Under the pieces are notes generated by a model. The model did not search any database, had not been told where the DNA came from, and saw nothing but the letters and a program-made list of their open reading frames with translations. The position numbers and the translations under genes are program-made. Below, piece after piece: positions 9,173 to 19,300 of a stretch of 64,000 nt of DNA (positions within the stretch are counted from its first letter, which is position 1; every line of letters begins with the position of its first letter). The DNA comes from Tessaracoccus caeni (lineage in GTDB: Bacteria > Actinomycetota > Actinomycetes > Propionibacteriales > Propionibacteriaceae), in NCBI RefSeq assembly GCF_029211185.1, contig NZ_JARGDO010000021.1:1-64000 (forward strand), read 5' to 3'.

Positions 9173-12100
9173 CGCGGTGGTCCTCCGCGTTCCCAGTAGT
9201 CGCGCCAGACCTCGTTGTAGGAATGGGTGGTCGCGGATGGTTCGAGGTGGGCGAAGGCATCGCTCACGTAGCGCAGTTGATCCTGCTCCTGGCCGCTGGT
9301 CGATACTTCGACCAGTGCGAGCCGGTGCCGGTCTCCCTGGGTCTGAGCGAAGGTGATCTCGTTCGTGGTGATCGTGAAGGTGTCCGAGCCCTCGATCCGG
9401 CCCTTGACCTCGATGTAGTGGACGAAGCCTTGAGTGTCGGTGGACTGGATGTCGTAGCCGGGGTTGTTGCGAGGCATCTCGACCGGCTCGCGTCTGAGCG
9501 CGCGCTCAGTGGCGAGCACGGCGTCAACGGCTCGGCGTTCGACTTCCTCGGTCTGGCGGGCGAAGGTCTGCGGCGCGGGTGCTTCGTCGGTGGTGAGGAT
9601 GTCGCTGGGGATGACGAGTGCTGCGCCTCGGATGACGGCGGGTACGGCGACGAGGTTGGTGGCTTCGTTGAGTTGTTCGAGCCTGTGGTTGAGGCGTTCG
9701 TCGAGCTGGCGGGCGCGGACGAGTGCGGTCTCAGCGCGGAGTCGGCCGACGGTTCCTGCGCGTTCGAGTGCTTCGAGGCGGTTGTGCTCGCGGTCCCAGT
9801 GGTTGATCTCGGCCAACAGCCGATCTTTCACCTGCGCCCGGGTTCGCGCGGTTTCGATGTCGAGGCGGGTCTTGATCTCGTCCATGCGGGGCTGGAGCCC
9901 TTCACGGTAGGCCCAGGCGCGCACGAGTTTCTCGTGGTTCTGCCGCGCCCAGTCACTGCTGACGATCTCGGTGATGGCTTCGGCTTCGCCGGGTTCGGGG
10001 CGGTCGTAGTCGAGGTACGGCGGGGCTGCGGAGACGGTGACGGTGCCATCTTGTTCGAGGAGCGGGTAGTTGAAGTGGTGGGAGACGGTGTCGGCATCGG
10101 CCGCGGTGTTCTCGATGCGCTGCTCGACGCTGAACATCAGCATCGGGGCGTCGGTCTGCTTGGTGCGGCGGTCAACGAGCACGGTGCCTTGCTTGAGCGT
10201 GGGGCCGAGGTCGTCGATGGTGGCTTCGATCACTGCGTGCAGCAGTGGGTGCCCGGGTGCGATGAGGGCGGCGTCGGCGAGTCCGTCGGGGTGCATTCGC
10301 GCGAGCTCGAAGGTGATGCGCTCGTACTGCTCGGCAACGGGTGCCCACCGGTTGAGGCGACGCGCGGTGTCGATCACTCGTGCCGGGACGCGGGTGATCT
10401 CGTAGCGGCCCTTCTCACGCTTGCGGATGCGCCCGCCGAGGCGAGCGAGCGCAGGAATGAAGAACGCGGCGATGTAGCCGGGCTGGAGACGACGCTCGCG
10501 GGCCTTCTCCATCCGCGCCCGGACCTCATCAAGGTTGAGCGCGCTGAACATCTCAGGGTGGAGTGCTCGTTCGGCGAGCATCTCATCGAGGCCGTGGGAG
10601 ACTCCGGCGTCGATGATGCGGTCGAGCTTGGCCTTGACCTGGGGTTGGTCGCCGTAGCGGATCGCCTCGATCAGCAGGTCGCGCAGTGAGCGTTCTTGGA
10701 AGGCGTCGGCGTCGCCGAGCACGTTGAACAGGTTGCCGTTGTAGGCGATCGACATCTGGTCGATCTTCGCCAGCAGCCGGGTGAACACGTCGCCCTCGCG
10801 GGTGTCTCGGGCGACCATGTTCCACAGGTGGCAGACCTCGCGCTGGCCGATGCGGTGGATGCGTCCGAAGCGCTGCTCGATGCGGTTCGGGTTCCACGGC
10901 AGGTCGTAGTTCACCATCAGGTGCGCGCGCTGAAGGTTCAACCCTTCACCGGCGGCGTCGGTGGCGAGCAGGACCACGGTGTCGGGGTTGTGGGTGAAGC
11001 GTTCACGGGCGAGCTTGCGATCCTCGCGGCGGGTGCCGCCGTGGATCGTGATGACCGAGTCCGCGCGCCCGAACTGCGCGGTGATCTTGGCGTGCAGGTA
11101 GTCGAGCGTGTCGCGGTGCTCGGTGAAGATGATGATCTTGCGCGCGTCGCCGGAACCGTCGTGGGTCAGGAGCTGCTCGTCGAGGATGGTGCGCAGCTGC
11201 ACCCACTTCTTGTCGTCGTCTTGCAGCCTGACGCGGCGGGCGACCTTGATGAGGTCTTCGAGGATCGCGATCTCGGCCCGTAGCTCGGGGATCGTCTGCG
11301 CCGCGGTCGCGAGATCGACCACTTGGTCGGCTTGTTCCTCGAACTGGGCGCGTTCGTCGTCGGTGGTCTCCTCGTCGAAGTCCTCGAAGTCGTCAATCGA
11401 GAACGCCGGGAGCGCAGCATCGTCGATCGGTAGCTGGGCGACGGCACCGGTCAGGCGGGCTGTCTCGGTGACACGTTGCATGTCGCGCAGCTTCGTGTCG
11501 AGGCGTTGCTGGCGTCGTTCCAGCGATCGCAGGATCGCTTCCGGGCTGGAGGCCAGGCGTCGCTGGAGCACGGTGAGCGCGAAGCCGACGTTGTTGCCGC
11601 GCTTCTTGTCGCCTGCCTGCGCGATCCGTTCGGCTCGTCCCATTTCGGTGCGGACGTAGTCGGTGACCAGCTCGTAGAGTTCCCGCTCGGCGGGGCTGAG
11701 CTCGTACTCGACGGTGTAGGCCTTGCGTTCGGGGAACAGTGGCTTGCCCTCGAACGTGAGTAGGTCTTCCTTCACCATGCGGCGCATCAGGCCGTGGGTG
11801 TCTGTGCGGTGCACGCCTTGGCGGTACTGGCCCTCGAAGCGGTCGCGGTCCAGCAGCGACATGAACAGCTGGAAGTCCTCTTCCTTGCCCGCGTGCGGGG
11901 TCGCGGTCATCAACAGGAAGTTGTGCGCAGTCTCGGCCAGCAGGCGTCCGAGCTTGAACCGCTTGGTCTCATCGACCTCGCCCGCCCACGACGAGTAGTG
12001 CGCCGACATACGATGCGCCTCGTCCACGACGGCGGCATCCCAGGTGACCTCACCGAGCTGCTCGATCAGGTCAACGCTCCGCGAGAGCTGGTCCATGCGA

Positions 12101-12726
12101 GCGATCAGGAACGGGTGCTCCGCGAAGACGTTACGGCCCTGGGCGTCATCGACCATCTGGCGGCTGAACACCTCGAAACGCAGATCGAACTTGCTCGACA
12201 GCTCCTCACGCCACTGCTCAACCAGACCACCAGGGGCAACGATGATCGCCCGCTCGCAGTCCGAGCGCAGGATCAGCTCCTTCAGGTACAGGCCGGCCAT
12301 GATCGTCTTGCCCGCACCGGGATCGTCGGCGAGCAGGAACCGCAACGGGATGCGCGGCAACAGCTCTTCGTAGACCGCGCGAATCTGGTGCGGCAGCGGG
12401 TCAACGTCGGAGCTGTTGACGGCGACCATCGGGTCATACAGTGCCGCATACTTGATCCGCAGGGCCTCGGCCGCGAGCCGGAACTCGTCCGGGTCTGCGT
12501 CGTAAGCCGGAGCAGAGTCGAAGTCGCCCGCGATCTCGAAGCGCGCCGCGTCAGCATCGGTAATCGCGCGGGCACCGCTGCGACCGGAATCGTCACGGTA
12601 GAAGACCTCGAACAGTCCCGCGTCGATGGGGTCGATCGCGATCAGCGTGACGGTCTGGCCCGGCGCCAGCCCTCGGAGGCGCTGGCCCGCGCGCAGCGTC
12701 GCGAGCGTCAACGTTGAATCAGCCAC
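9169..12726 (-). CDS. SNF2/DEAD-type helicase with C-terminal DUF3883
   Basis: First gene of the minus-strand defence operon, 1185 aa. Walker A DDPGAGKT is at 134-141 and DEAH at 235-238. The second RecA lobe has the SF2 signature ATDAAGEGLNL…RIEQRFGRIHRIGQ. The C-terminal ~110 residues (NNPGYDIQSTD…YIEVKGRIEG) match DUF3883, a PDDEXK-like fold of uncertain activity. The start is a GTG at 12726 preceded by a G-rich Shine-Dalgarno. It reads away from the CRISPR operon, with ~260 bp of shared intergenic DNA containing the 12860 palindrome. It likely translocates on DNA, as DISARM-like helicases do; this role is inferred. Confidence 0.9.
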   Translation of the reverse strand: MADSTLTLATLRAGQRLRGLAPGQTVTLIAIDPIDAGLFEVFYRDDSGRSGARAITDADAARFEIAGDFDSAPAYDADPDEFRLAAEALRIKYAALYDPMVAVNSSDVDPLPHQIRAVYEELLPRIPLRFLLADDPGAGKTIMAGLYLKELILRSDCERAIIVAPGGLVEQWREELSSKFDLRFEVFSRQMVDDAQGRNVFAEHPFLIARMDQLSRSVDLIEQLGEVTWDAAVVDEAHRMSAHYSSWAGEVDETKRFKLGRLLAETAHNFLLMTATPHAGKEEDFQLFMSLLDRDRFEGQYRQGVHRTDTHGLMRRMVKEDLLTFEGKPLFPERKAYTVEYELSPAERELYELVTDYVRTEMGRAERIAQAGDKKRGNNVGFALTVLQRRLASSPEAILRSLERRQQRLDTKLRDMQRVTETARLTGAVAQLPIDDAALPAFSIDDFEDFDEETTDDERAQFEEQADQVVDLATAAQTIPELRAEIAILEDLIKVARRVRLQDDDKKWVQLRTILDEQLLTHDGSGDARKIIIFTEHRDTLDYLHAKITAQFGRADSVITIHGGTRREDRKLARERFTHNPDTVVLLATDAAGEGLNLQRAHLMVNYDLPWNPNRIEQRFGRIHRIGQREVCHLWNMVARDTREGDVFTRLLAKIDQMSIAYNGNLFNVLGDADAFQERSLRDLLIEAIRYGDQPQVKAKLDRIIDAGVSHGLDEMLAERALHPEMFSALNLDEVRARMEKARERRLQPGYIAAFFIPALARLGGRIRKREKGRYEITRVPARVIDTARRLNRWAPVAEQYERITFELARMHPDGLADAALIAPGHPLLHAVIEATIDDLGPTLKQGTVLVDRRTKQTDAPMLMFSVEQRIENTAADADTVSHHFNYPLLEQDGTVTVSAAPPYLDYDRPEPGEAEAITEIVSSDWARQNHEKLVRAWAYREGLQPRMDEIKTRLDIETARTRAQVKDRLLAEINHWDREHNRLEALERAGTVGRLRAETALVRARQLDERLNHRLEQLNEATNLVAVPAVIRGAALVIPSDILTTDEAPAPQTFARQTEEVERRAVDAVLATERALRREPVEMPRNNPGYDIQSTDTQGFVHYIEVKGRIEGSDTFTITTNEITFAQTQGDRHRLALVEVSTSGQEQDQLRYVSDAFAHLEPSATTHSYNEVWRDYWERGGPPR

Positions 12727-12859
12727 GGAGCCCCCCTTCTACATCAAGGCAGTCGACCAGGATACAACGAGCAACCGACGCCACCTTGGCGCGTCCGCCA
12801 CCTCCGCATGCGCGAAGCACATATCCTCAAACAAGGACCGAAGAAGATCCTCGGCACAC

Positions 12860-12875
12860 CGCGAGATATCTCGCG
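12860..12875. promoter_or_regulatory. Perfect 16-bp palindrome between divergent defence operons
   Basis: CGCGAGATATCTCGCG is an exact inverted repeat without spacer. It lies 134 nt upstream of the helicase GTG and 117 nt upstream of the chosen cas6 ATG. Its position and symmetry suggest an operator for a dimeric regulator acting on both operons. No regulator gene is adjacent, so the protein is unknown. Confidence 0.5.
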
Positions 12876-12992
12876 TGGACGACACCCCAAGTGTCCCCTT
12901 CAGCGTACCCTAGGAGCCACCGCGTCGCCATACAGATGACCGGCGCCAGGCTACAAGGACACAAAAATATCCTGTTAGAAGCGAGTACACGC

Positions 12993-13667
12993 ATGAGACA
13001 GCACGAGACCTCACAGTCCACCACCTATCTTCTGAGTCCACCCGTGCTGCAGTTGCTAGCCCGAAATCGTGAGCGGGGGCATGTTCATGTGCTCTCGGCC
13101 TACCGCAGAGGTCTGGGGGCAACTCCGCGGCACGAACTGAATCTCCTCTGGCACATCGACGCCGCAGCCGCCCTCTTGACAGTGCAGGCCAGAGATGCTC
13201 CCGTCTGGCCTGGAAAACTCGGCGAGGCGCAGAAGAGCACCACCGTGAATGCACCAGCAGCGGGAGAACTTGTCCAGCTGGTTGTCCACCGCAGTTGCCA
13301 GAAGACTCCTCCCTCCCGCACACCAGAGCCGCTACGCGCTGAGCTCGAGCGCAAAGGCCCAGACGGCAAGAAGCTGCTCGGCAAGGCATACCGCTCACGA
13401 CTCGTCATCGTGCCCGAGGAGGAACGGACCACATGGGCCATCGGCCGCCTCCAGGCCATCGGCCTTGAGCCTCTACCTGACGCTGTCGAGGTGGGGAAAC
13501 TTAGCTACGCCGCGCTGGGCGGCAGGAAGACGGGCATCCCATACGTCGAGATTCGCGCTCGTGCTCGAGTGATTGACCCCAACTTGTTCGCGGATGCGCT
13601 CCGCCAAGGAACGGGCAAGGGTCGCAACTATGGGCTCGGCCTCATCCGTCTCCAGCCTGCCTCCTGA
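12993..13667 (+). CDS. cas6e: Cas6e-like CRISPR RNA endonuclease
   Basis: Predicted pre-crRNA processing enzyme, 224 aa, first gene of the cas operon. The C-terminus GTGKGRNYGLGLIRL is the glycine-rich loop of Cas6/Cse3 proteins, and LNLLWHID with the preceding GHVHVLSAY resembles the Cas6e region that carries the catalytic His. The length and the C-terminal half fit the Cas6e (CasE) family; the N-terminus is divergent. Starts at 12936 (19 aa longer) or further upstream are also open; 12993 puts the TYLL strand near the N-terminus as in relatives. A standalone Cas6 is unexpected beside csb2, which normally carries its own Cas6 half. Confidence 0.7.
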   Translation: MRQHETSQSTTYLLSPPVLQLLARNRERGHVHVLSAYRRGLGATPRHELNLLWHIDAAAALLTVQARDAPVWPGKLGEAQKSTTVNAPAAGELVQLVVHRSCQKTPPSRTPEPLRAELERKGPDGKKLLGKAYRSRLVIVPEEERTTWAIGRLQAIGLEPLPDAVEVGKLSYAALGGRKTGIPYVEIRARARVIDPNLFADALRQGTGKGRNYGLGLIRLQPAS

Positions 13668-13734
13668 CTTCTCGCCGATCACCAAGACCGACGACAGTGC
13701 CGGCCTAATACCCAAACAACTGAAAGGCAACACC

Positions 13735-15015
13735 ATGTCACTTCTCGACAACATCAAGGCACATGTCTCCGACGAGTCCATTTCCGGCCTCGTATTTGAG
13801 GTTGACTATGAGCCCCTCAGCGGTCCCGCCACCCCGGTCGCTCCGCCCACCTACGCACCGAAAGAAAAGGGCGGCCCAGCGCAGCACGCGTTCACACCGG
13901 AGGCGTTTGTGCCTGAACCTGCCGACGGCGGCTGGTACAGCGGCCTTCAACGAAACCAAGACTCCACACCACGGCTCGCCTCTCGGATCGTGCTCAACAG
14001 CGTCCAAGCCCAGGCCGGACGAGCGGAACTGGCTGCCTGGCGGTGCCAGGATCGCCTTGGACTCCGGTTGCCCGGCATCATCGTCGACGGACGACCTGCT
14101 GCCGAGACTGCCAAGGATCCTCAACTCGCGGATGCCCTGCGGCGCTCCTTCAGCACATGGGAACTTGCCCACCGTCAGAACGACGCATGGATCAAGTTTG
14201 CGACTACCGATGACAAGCGCCTCGTTTGGCAACAGGACGTCGGGACCATTGAAGGCACGGCTGATGCGTCCCGGGTGAAGTCACTTATCGCCGCAGCATC
14301 CGCAGAACGGGCCGATCTGCTCTACCGCTACTTCCCCAACGCTGCCATCTTTGGTTTCTGGGTCTCCTCAGGTGTCGCGGCCCGTCACCGACTCGCACGA
14401 GCCTTCTCTTCCGAGATTGTCGGACTTGGGGCGCACCCTGTTGCAAGTGGTGCAACCAAGCTCGATCCAACAGGCGGCGCAATCAACACCACAGGCGTCA
14501 CCGTCAACTCCGACAACTCCCTCACTGTCAAAGCAACGTCAACCAAACAGACCAGGCCGTCTCTGGCCGGCTTTGGCCAGATCCCCGCACAGCCTGGGAC
14601 GAGATCTTTCCTCTGCGAGTTCATTCTTGAGCAAGGCAGCGTGTCGCTCCAGCTCTTGCGTAGCCTGCGCTACCCGAACCAAGAGCAGTCGGTAACCGCC
14701 ACCACCGTGCTCACGTTGCTCTCCCTTGCTGGACATGCTCTGGCCACGGAAGACGGGTTCCTTCGCTCAGGCTGCGCGCTGGTTCCGGTGGACGAGAGAT
14801 GGGGATGGCGTCGTCGTGGCCAGCGCACGCCTGAAGCACTGCCGGTTGCGACGCTGGCAGAGATCGCAGAGGCGTTACATGAGGCGATCCTCGAAGCTGA
14901 GGGTGTCGGTCTGAGCTTCGCTGAACCGATCACCCTCCAGTTCTCTGGCCCGGAGCTGGAGATCATCGGGCAGCGCGTGGCCTCCGATGCGAAGACCCTC
15001 ATTTCCGAAGAGTGA
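13735..15015 (+). CDS. csb1: Csb1, type I-G (I-U) Cas7 backbone protein
   Basis: RAMP-fold backbone subunit that should coat the crRNA spacer, 426 aa. Family-like features are TPRLASRIVLNSVQAQAGRAEL (79-100, the Csb1 motif around L-DS-QSQANR), FGFWVSSG…RLARAFSSEIVG, and a C-terminal region ending in the usual helices. The start ATG has GAAAGG upstream. It follows cas6 by 67 nt and precedes csb2 by 3 nt. Csb1 defines the I-G/I-U lineage (GSU0053 family). Confidence 0.88.
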   Translation: MSLLDNIKAHVSDESISGLVFEVDYEPLSGPATPVAPPTYAPKEKGGPAQHAFTPEAFVPEPADGGWYSGLQRNQDSTPRLASRIVLNSVQAQAGRAELAAWRCQDRLGLRLPGIIVDGRPAAETAKDPQLADALRRSFSTWELAHRQNDAWIKFATTDDKRLVWQQDVGTIEGTADASRVKSLIAAASAERADLLYRYFPNAAIFGFWVSSGVAARHRLARAFSSEIVGLGAHPVASGATKLDPTGGAINTTGVTVNSDNSLTVKATSTKQTRPSLAGFGQIPAQPGTRSFLCEFILEQGSVSLQLLRSLRYPNQEQSVTATTVLTLLSLAGHALATEDGFLRSGCALVPVDERWGWRRRGQRTPEALPVATLAEIAEALHEAILEAEGVGLSFAEPITLQFSGPELEIIGQRVASDAKTLISEE

Positions 15016-15018
15016 GCT

Positions 15019-16362
15019 GTGATCACCATCAAGGTCGCGTTGTATCGCGACACCTACCACGGGCTTCGGGACACAGGAGTTCCTGACTGGCCGCCGTCAC
15101 CCCGTCGTGTCCTTGGCGCTCTCATCGCGGGAGCCTATGCCCTCAGAGAGAGTGATCCCCGTCGAAGGCGCGCACTCGAGGCCCTTCAACGAGTCGCCGC
15201 GACTCCTCCGCCTGTCATCGACACGCCTAGTCACCGAGTTCTCGGCCTTCCCCCCACCTACGCCCCGAGAACATGGCTTCCTGAAGAGAAGGCCGCAGGT
15301 GGCATCAGCAAGTTCCTCGACCTCTCCGTGATGAACATGGACTCTGTTTCGCGCACCCTCAAACCTCAGGACGGCGTGGTACTCGCAGGCAAGGACATCC
15401 ACTTCTACGTCGATCTTGACTGCGACAATGCCGAACTCATGGCTCTCGACGCCGCTGCCGCACAGGTGCCCTATTTCGGCACCTCGAAAAGCCCTGCCGA
15501 CGTCTCCATCACGGCATCCGGTCCACCGACGCCGCGCCCTGCCTCTGTGGTCCGCTGGTACCCCCACGCCGGAGGCCCGACACACGGCTGGCAGCCAAAC
15601 ACCGTCGACTGGTTTGAGAACAACTATCAGAGGATCTTCGGTGATGACCCTGCAGTCACGCGGCTGCCGCCCATTCCAGCGACGGGATTCGTCTGGCCAC
15701 TAACCTACGACTATCGAAAACCGGAGAGCCGGGCCCAACTGCCTACCGCTCAGTTGACCCGCGCCGTACCGAACAATCGGATTCCCAAACTCATGCCCGT
15801 GCTGCAAGCTCAGCTAGCAGAAAAGACCCCCGGGTGGCGGCTGTTCCCTCTCACAATCAGCCACGAGACAGACGACCCAAGGATGAATGGTGACGGTAGG
15901 TGTGTCGGGTTCGGCCTTAGGCCGGCCGGCCGCGACGCTCCGTCATCCGAAGAGGCAGCTGTGGCTGAGCGCATTCTGGTTCAGACTGTCGCGTTGCTCC
16001 CAGCACAGGAAAGGGGGCTTGTCGTGCGTGACTCGAACGCACTTGAGTCAGGGACTTGGATGGGACCGACGGAGGCCTGGTATTCCGTCACTCCGCTCCG
16101 GGCGTTCCCCGACCGACGCGTCGTGGCCTACCAACTGGCCGCTGAACTCGGTGAGCTTTACGACGCTGAGGTCGTCGATCTCCAACTGCACCGCACTCCG
16201 CGTATCCGACGCGACGGTAGATGGTCGAACGCCCACCTCGCAGATGGGCTGGACCAGTGGTGGGCAGAGGTTGTCCTCTCCAAGCCAATCGAGGGCCCGC
16301 TGCTGCTCGGCGCCGCAACCGACTACGGCTTCGGTACATTCCGTCCCAGGGAGAAGAGATGA
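15019..16362 (+). CDS. csb2: Csb2, type I-G (I-U) Cas5/Cas6-type protein
   Basis: Cas5-like 5'-handle-binding subunit, 447 aa, starting at GTG 15019. The N-terminus (ITIKVAL…YHGLRDTGVPDWPPSPRRVLGALIAGAY) is typical of the GSU0054 family, including the WPPSP-R phrase. The C-terminus GPLLLGAATDYGFGTF is a glycine-rich Cas6-type loop. Relatives are usually somewhat longer and combine Cas5 and Cas6 roles. With a separate Cas6e-like gene in the same operon, the Cas6 half here may be redundant or inactive; that is inference. The stop overlaps the cas3 start (ATGA). Confidence 0.87.
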   Translation: MITIKVALYRDTYHGLRDTGVPDWPPSPRRVLGALIAGAYALRESDPRRRRALEALQRVAATPPPVIDTPSHRVLGLPPTYAPRTWLPEEKAAGGISKFLDLSVMNMDSVSRTLKPQDGVVLAGKDIHFYVDLDCDNAELMALDAAAAQVPYFGTSKSPADVSITASGPPTPRPASVVRWYPHAGGPTHGWQPNTVDWFENNYQRIFGDDPAVTRLPPIPATGFVWPLTYDYRKPESRAQLPTAQLTRAVPNNRIPKLMPVLQAQLAEKTPGWRLFPLTISHETDDPRMNGDGRCVGFGLRPAGRDAPSSEEAAVAERILVQTVALLPAQERGLVVRDSNALESGTWMGPTEAWYSVTPLRAFPDRRVVAYQLAAELGELYDAEVVDLQLHRTPRIRRDGRWSNAHLADGLDQWWAEVVLSKPIEGPLLLGAATDYGFGTFRPREKR

Positions 16363-19300
16363 CAACACCGTTTCCCCCCTTCCCGGATTTCTTTCTCGCT
16401 GCCACCGGTCACGTACCCCACCGATGGCAGAGCGAACTCGCCCGGAGAATGCAGGACGACGACATACCATCCCGCGTCGAGATACCAACGGGTCTGGGCA
16501 AGACCGCAACCATCCTGATCGCGATCTACCACTTGGCATCGCAGCTCCACCACGGTCGACCGCGAACGGCGCCGCAGCGGATTTTCCACGTCGTGAACCG
16601 ACGGACCTTGGTGCACGATACCCACGGGCTCGTCGGAAAGTTCGCTGAGACAATCAACGGAGGCGTAGACCACCCCGTGATTGGCCCTATCCGGGCAGCT
16701 CTCTGCCACCTCCTCGGGCCTGGCGATGACATCCCCATCGTCGTGGGCTCGATACACGGCGAGAGCGCGCGCGACACCGCCTGGTTGCGCGCCACCGGCT
16801 GCAGCATCGTGACGCTGACGCCACACCAGTACGTGTCACGCCTCCTCATGCGTGCGTTCGCCGTCTCGCCATCTCGTCGCCCGATCGATGCGGGGCTAGT
16901 TGGAGTGGACCGTCTCGTTCTCTTTGATGAGCCTCACCTGGCGACTCCCGCAGTCCAGACAATCCTCGACGCCGAACGGCTCCAGGCTCGGGCTGCTGAA
17001 GCCCTTGGCATCCCACTCGGTCATACGGTCTTGATGGGCGCAACGCTTCCCCCCACAGCAGTAGACGGGCTGGACAACGGCTCAGTACTCACGCTAGGTG
17101 TCGATAACCTCGGGGGTAGTGAGACATCTGCCGAACGGCTTTTCCGTGCCCCGAAGCGCCTTCATCTCGAGCGAACGAAAAGCGGATCCGATATCGATAC
17201 CGCTAGGGCCATGGTGACACGGGCGACGAGCTTGGCGGCCGACGACCGCTCGGTGGTGGTATTCGCCAATACCGTGGGGCTTGCACAAGACGTGTATAGG
17301 CTCCTGCAGAAAAATCACAGATGGGCAGATCAAACCCAACTCATTACGTCACGGTTCCGGCGCTTCGATCGAACGCAAGAAGCTGACCTCACCGCCATTA
17401 CCGTCACGACCCAGTGCCTGGAGGTCGGCGTAGACCTGAGTTTCGATGCACTCGTCACTGAGGCTGCCTCTTGGAGCGCGTTGGTGCAACGACTCGGGCG
17501 CCTCAACCGTCGCGCGGAACCGCAGACCGCCGAGGCCTACCTCATCATGGCGGCAACCGGCTCCGTGCGCTCCGGGACAAAAGCGGTCTACGGGGAGGAC
17601 GCGGTGCTGGGTGCTGTTGAGTTGCTTGAACAGGCTGAGAGCGAGCAGCCTGGCGGCATCGACGTTTCACCGGCTGCATTGTCTGAACTGGGATGGCAGC
17701 ATGAAGATCAACGACTTGATAGGCAGATCCCGCGCGCGGCGACTCTACATGCGGGTCTACTGCCTCTCATGACACATACCCGGCCGTCTCCTTCACCCGA
17801 TCTCCCGGTTGAGGCTTTCGTGACTGGCCCCGATCGGCCGGTGAACCGAGAGATCGAGGTGGCATGGCGGGCGCAAGTGGATGGCCTTGCGGAAGCCAAG
17901 ATCGGAGCAGTCGCAGCGGAGGAGATTGTCTCGATTCCCCGTTCTGCCCTTGCTCGTCTCCTTCGCGGAGAAGCACCTTCCGACAAGGAGCCCATCTCAG
18001 ATCTCCCAGATCTAGCTGCTGATGAGGTTTCGTCGCAAAGGCCTGCCGCTCTCGATCTCCGTGAACTAAAAGTGTGGAGTGGCCGAAACGAACGCGCCTG
18101 GACTCCCCGATCAATCAGGCAAGTGCTGGCTGCGGAGCGCGTCACCCTTCCTTGCTCAGCTGGGGGCTATGATCCCGACCTCGGCTGGACCGGAGCGCCA
18201 GGCAGCGTTGAGGACATACACCTCACCTTGGCCCTTCAAGGGTTGCAAAAGGGCTATGCCCGATGGAGGCGAATCCGGCTGAGCATGTGTCTCAGCGCAT
18301 CACTGTTTACACAGGCATGTGACCATCTGGAAGGGCAGGGAGCCCACCGCGAGGGTATTGATGACCTTCTTGTCGCACTCGCTGACGCTGACGAGGACTC
18401 ACTTGACTTCGTACTCGATCGAATCACCACAACCCTTGGTACCGCACTTCAGCGCTTCGTTCTCGATCTAGTGCCCAGCGGAACTGAGGTGACGGTTCTG
18501 GTCGATCGCCCCATTGGCCTCGACGGTCCGCCGGACCTCCGCGCGGTGATGTGCACGGTGACTGTCGCTACCACGGGATACAACGTGCCTGCGAGCCTCA
18601 TCAGCCTGGACGCCCACCAAGAACAGGTGGGCTCTTGGGCGGAGACTGACGGACGAGCGGCTGGTCTGCGCGAAGACCTCGCCGCCGACGTGGGTGTTGC
18701 CGGCCGCTTTCATGACATCGGCAAGGCGTACCCGCCCTTTCAGCGCTACCTAGCAGGGACATCCTCCGCCGAGGTGACTGCCGAAGACCTGAGGATGCCT
18801 AGCGGGATACGTCTGCCCTTGCTTGCGAAGCCTCTCGCGAATGTCTCTGAAGACAGCAACTCGTTGCGCAACGACGATTGGATCGCACGCGCGGCCTCGA
18901 GCCTCCCTAGAGGTTTCCGCCATGAGGCGAAGAGCATTGAAGTGGCTCGACAACACCGGTTGAGCAAGCTGGCAATCCACTTGATCGGATCACACCATGG
19001 CCTGTGTCGCCCCTTAATGCCACCTCTTCAGGCGACCCACCTCGAGGGCTACTCGCATGCGGATGACTTTGCCGAACTCAACGCTCGATTCGGACCGTGG
19101 GGGCTGGCATACCTGGAGGCAGTATTGCGGCTTGCCGATTGGAGAGCCTCAGCTAGCCCCATCCAAGAAGCTCAAAGTATCGCACTGCCCTCCAAGAGCA
19201 CTCTCTCCTCCTTGGACCCTGACTTCTGGGAGCGACCAGACGAGTTATCGTCACGCCGGGAAGGTGGCATTGAGCATGCCTTGCCGGGACTAGTCACACA

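Noticed and set aside
9112-10689. 525-aa frame antisense to the helicase
   Set aside because: High-GC shadow: the sense strand carries complete helicase and DUF3883 motifs, and the antisense product has low-complexity Val/Gly/Asp sequence.
12714-12992. Upstream extension of the Cas6-like frame to 12714
   Set aside because: The added residues are low-complexity and overlap the promoter region and palindrome; no start signal supports them.
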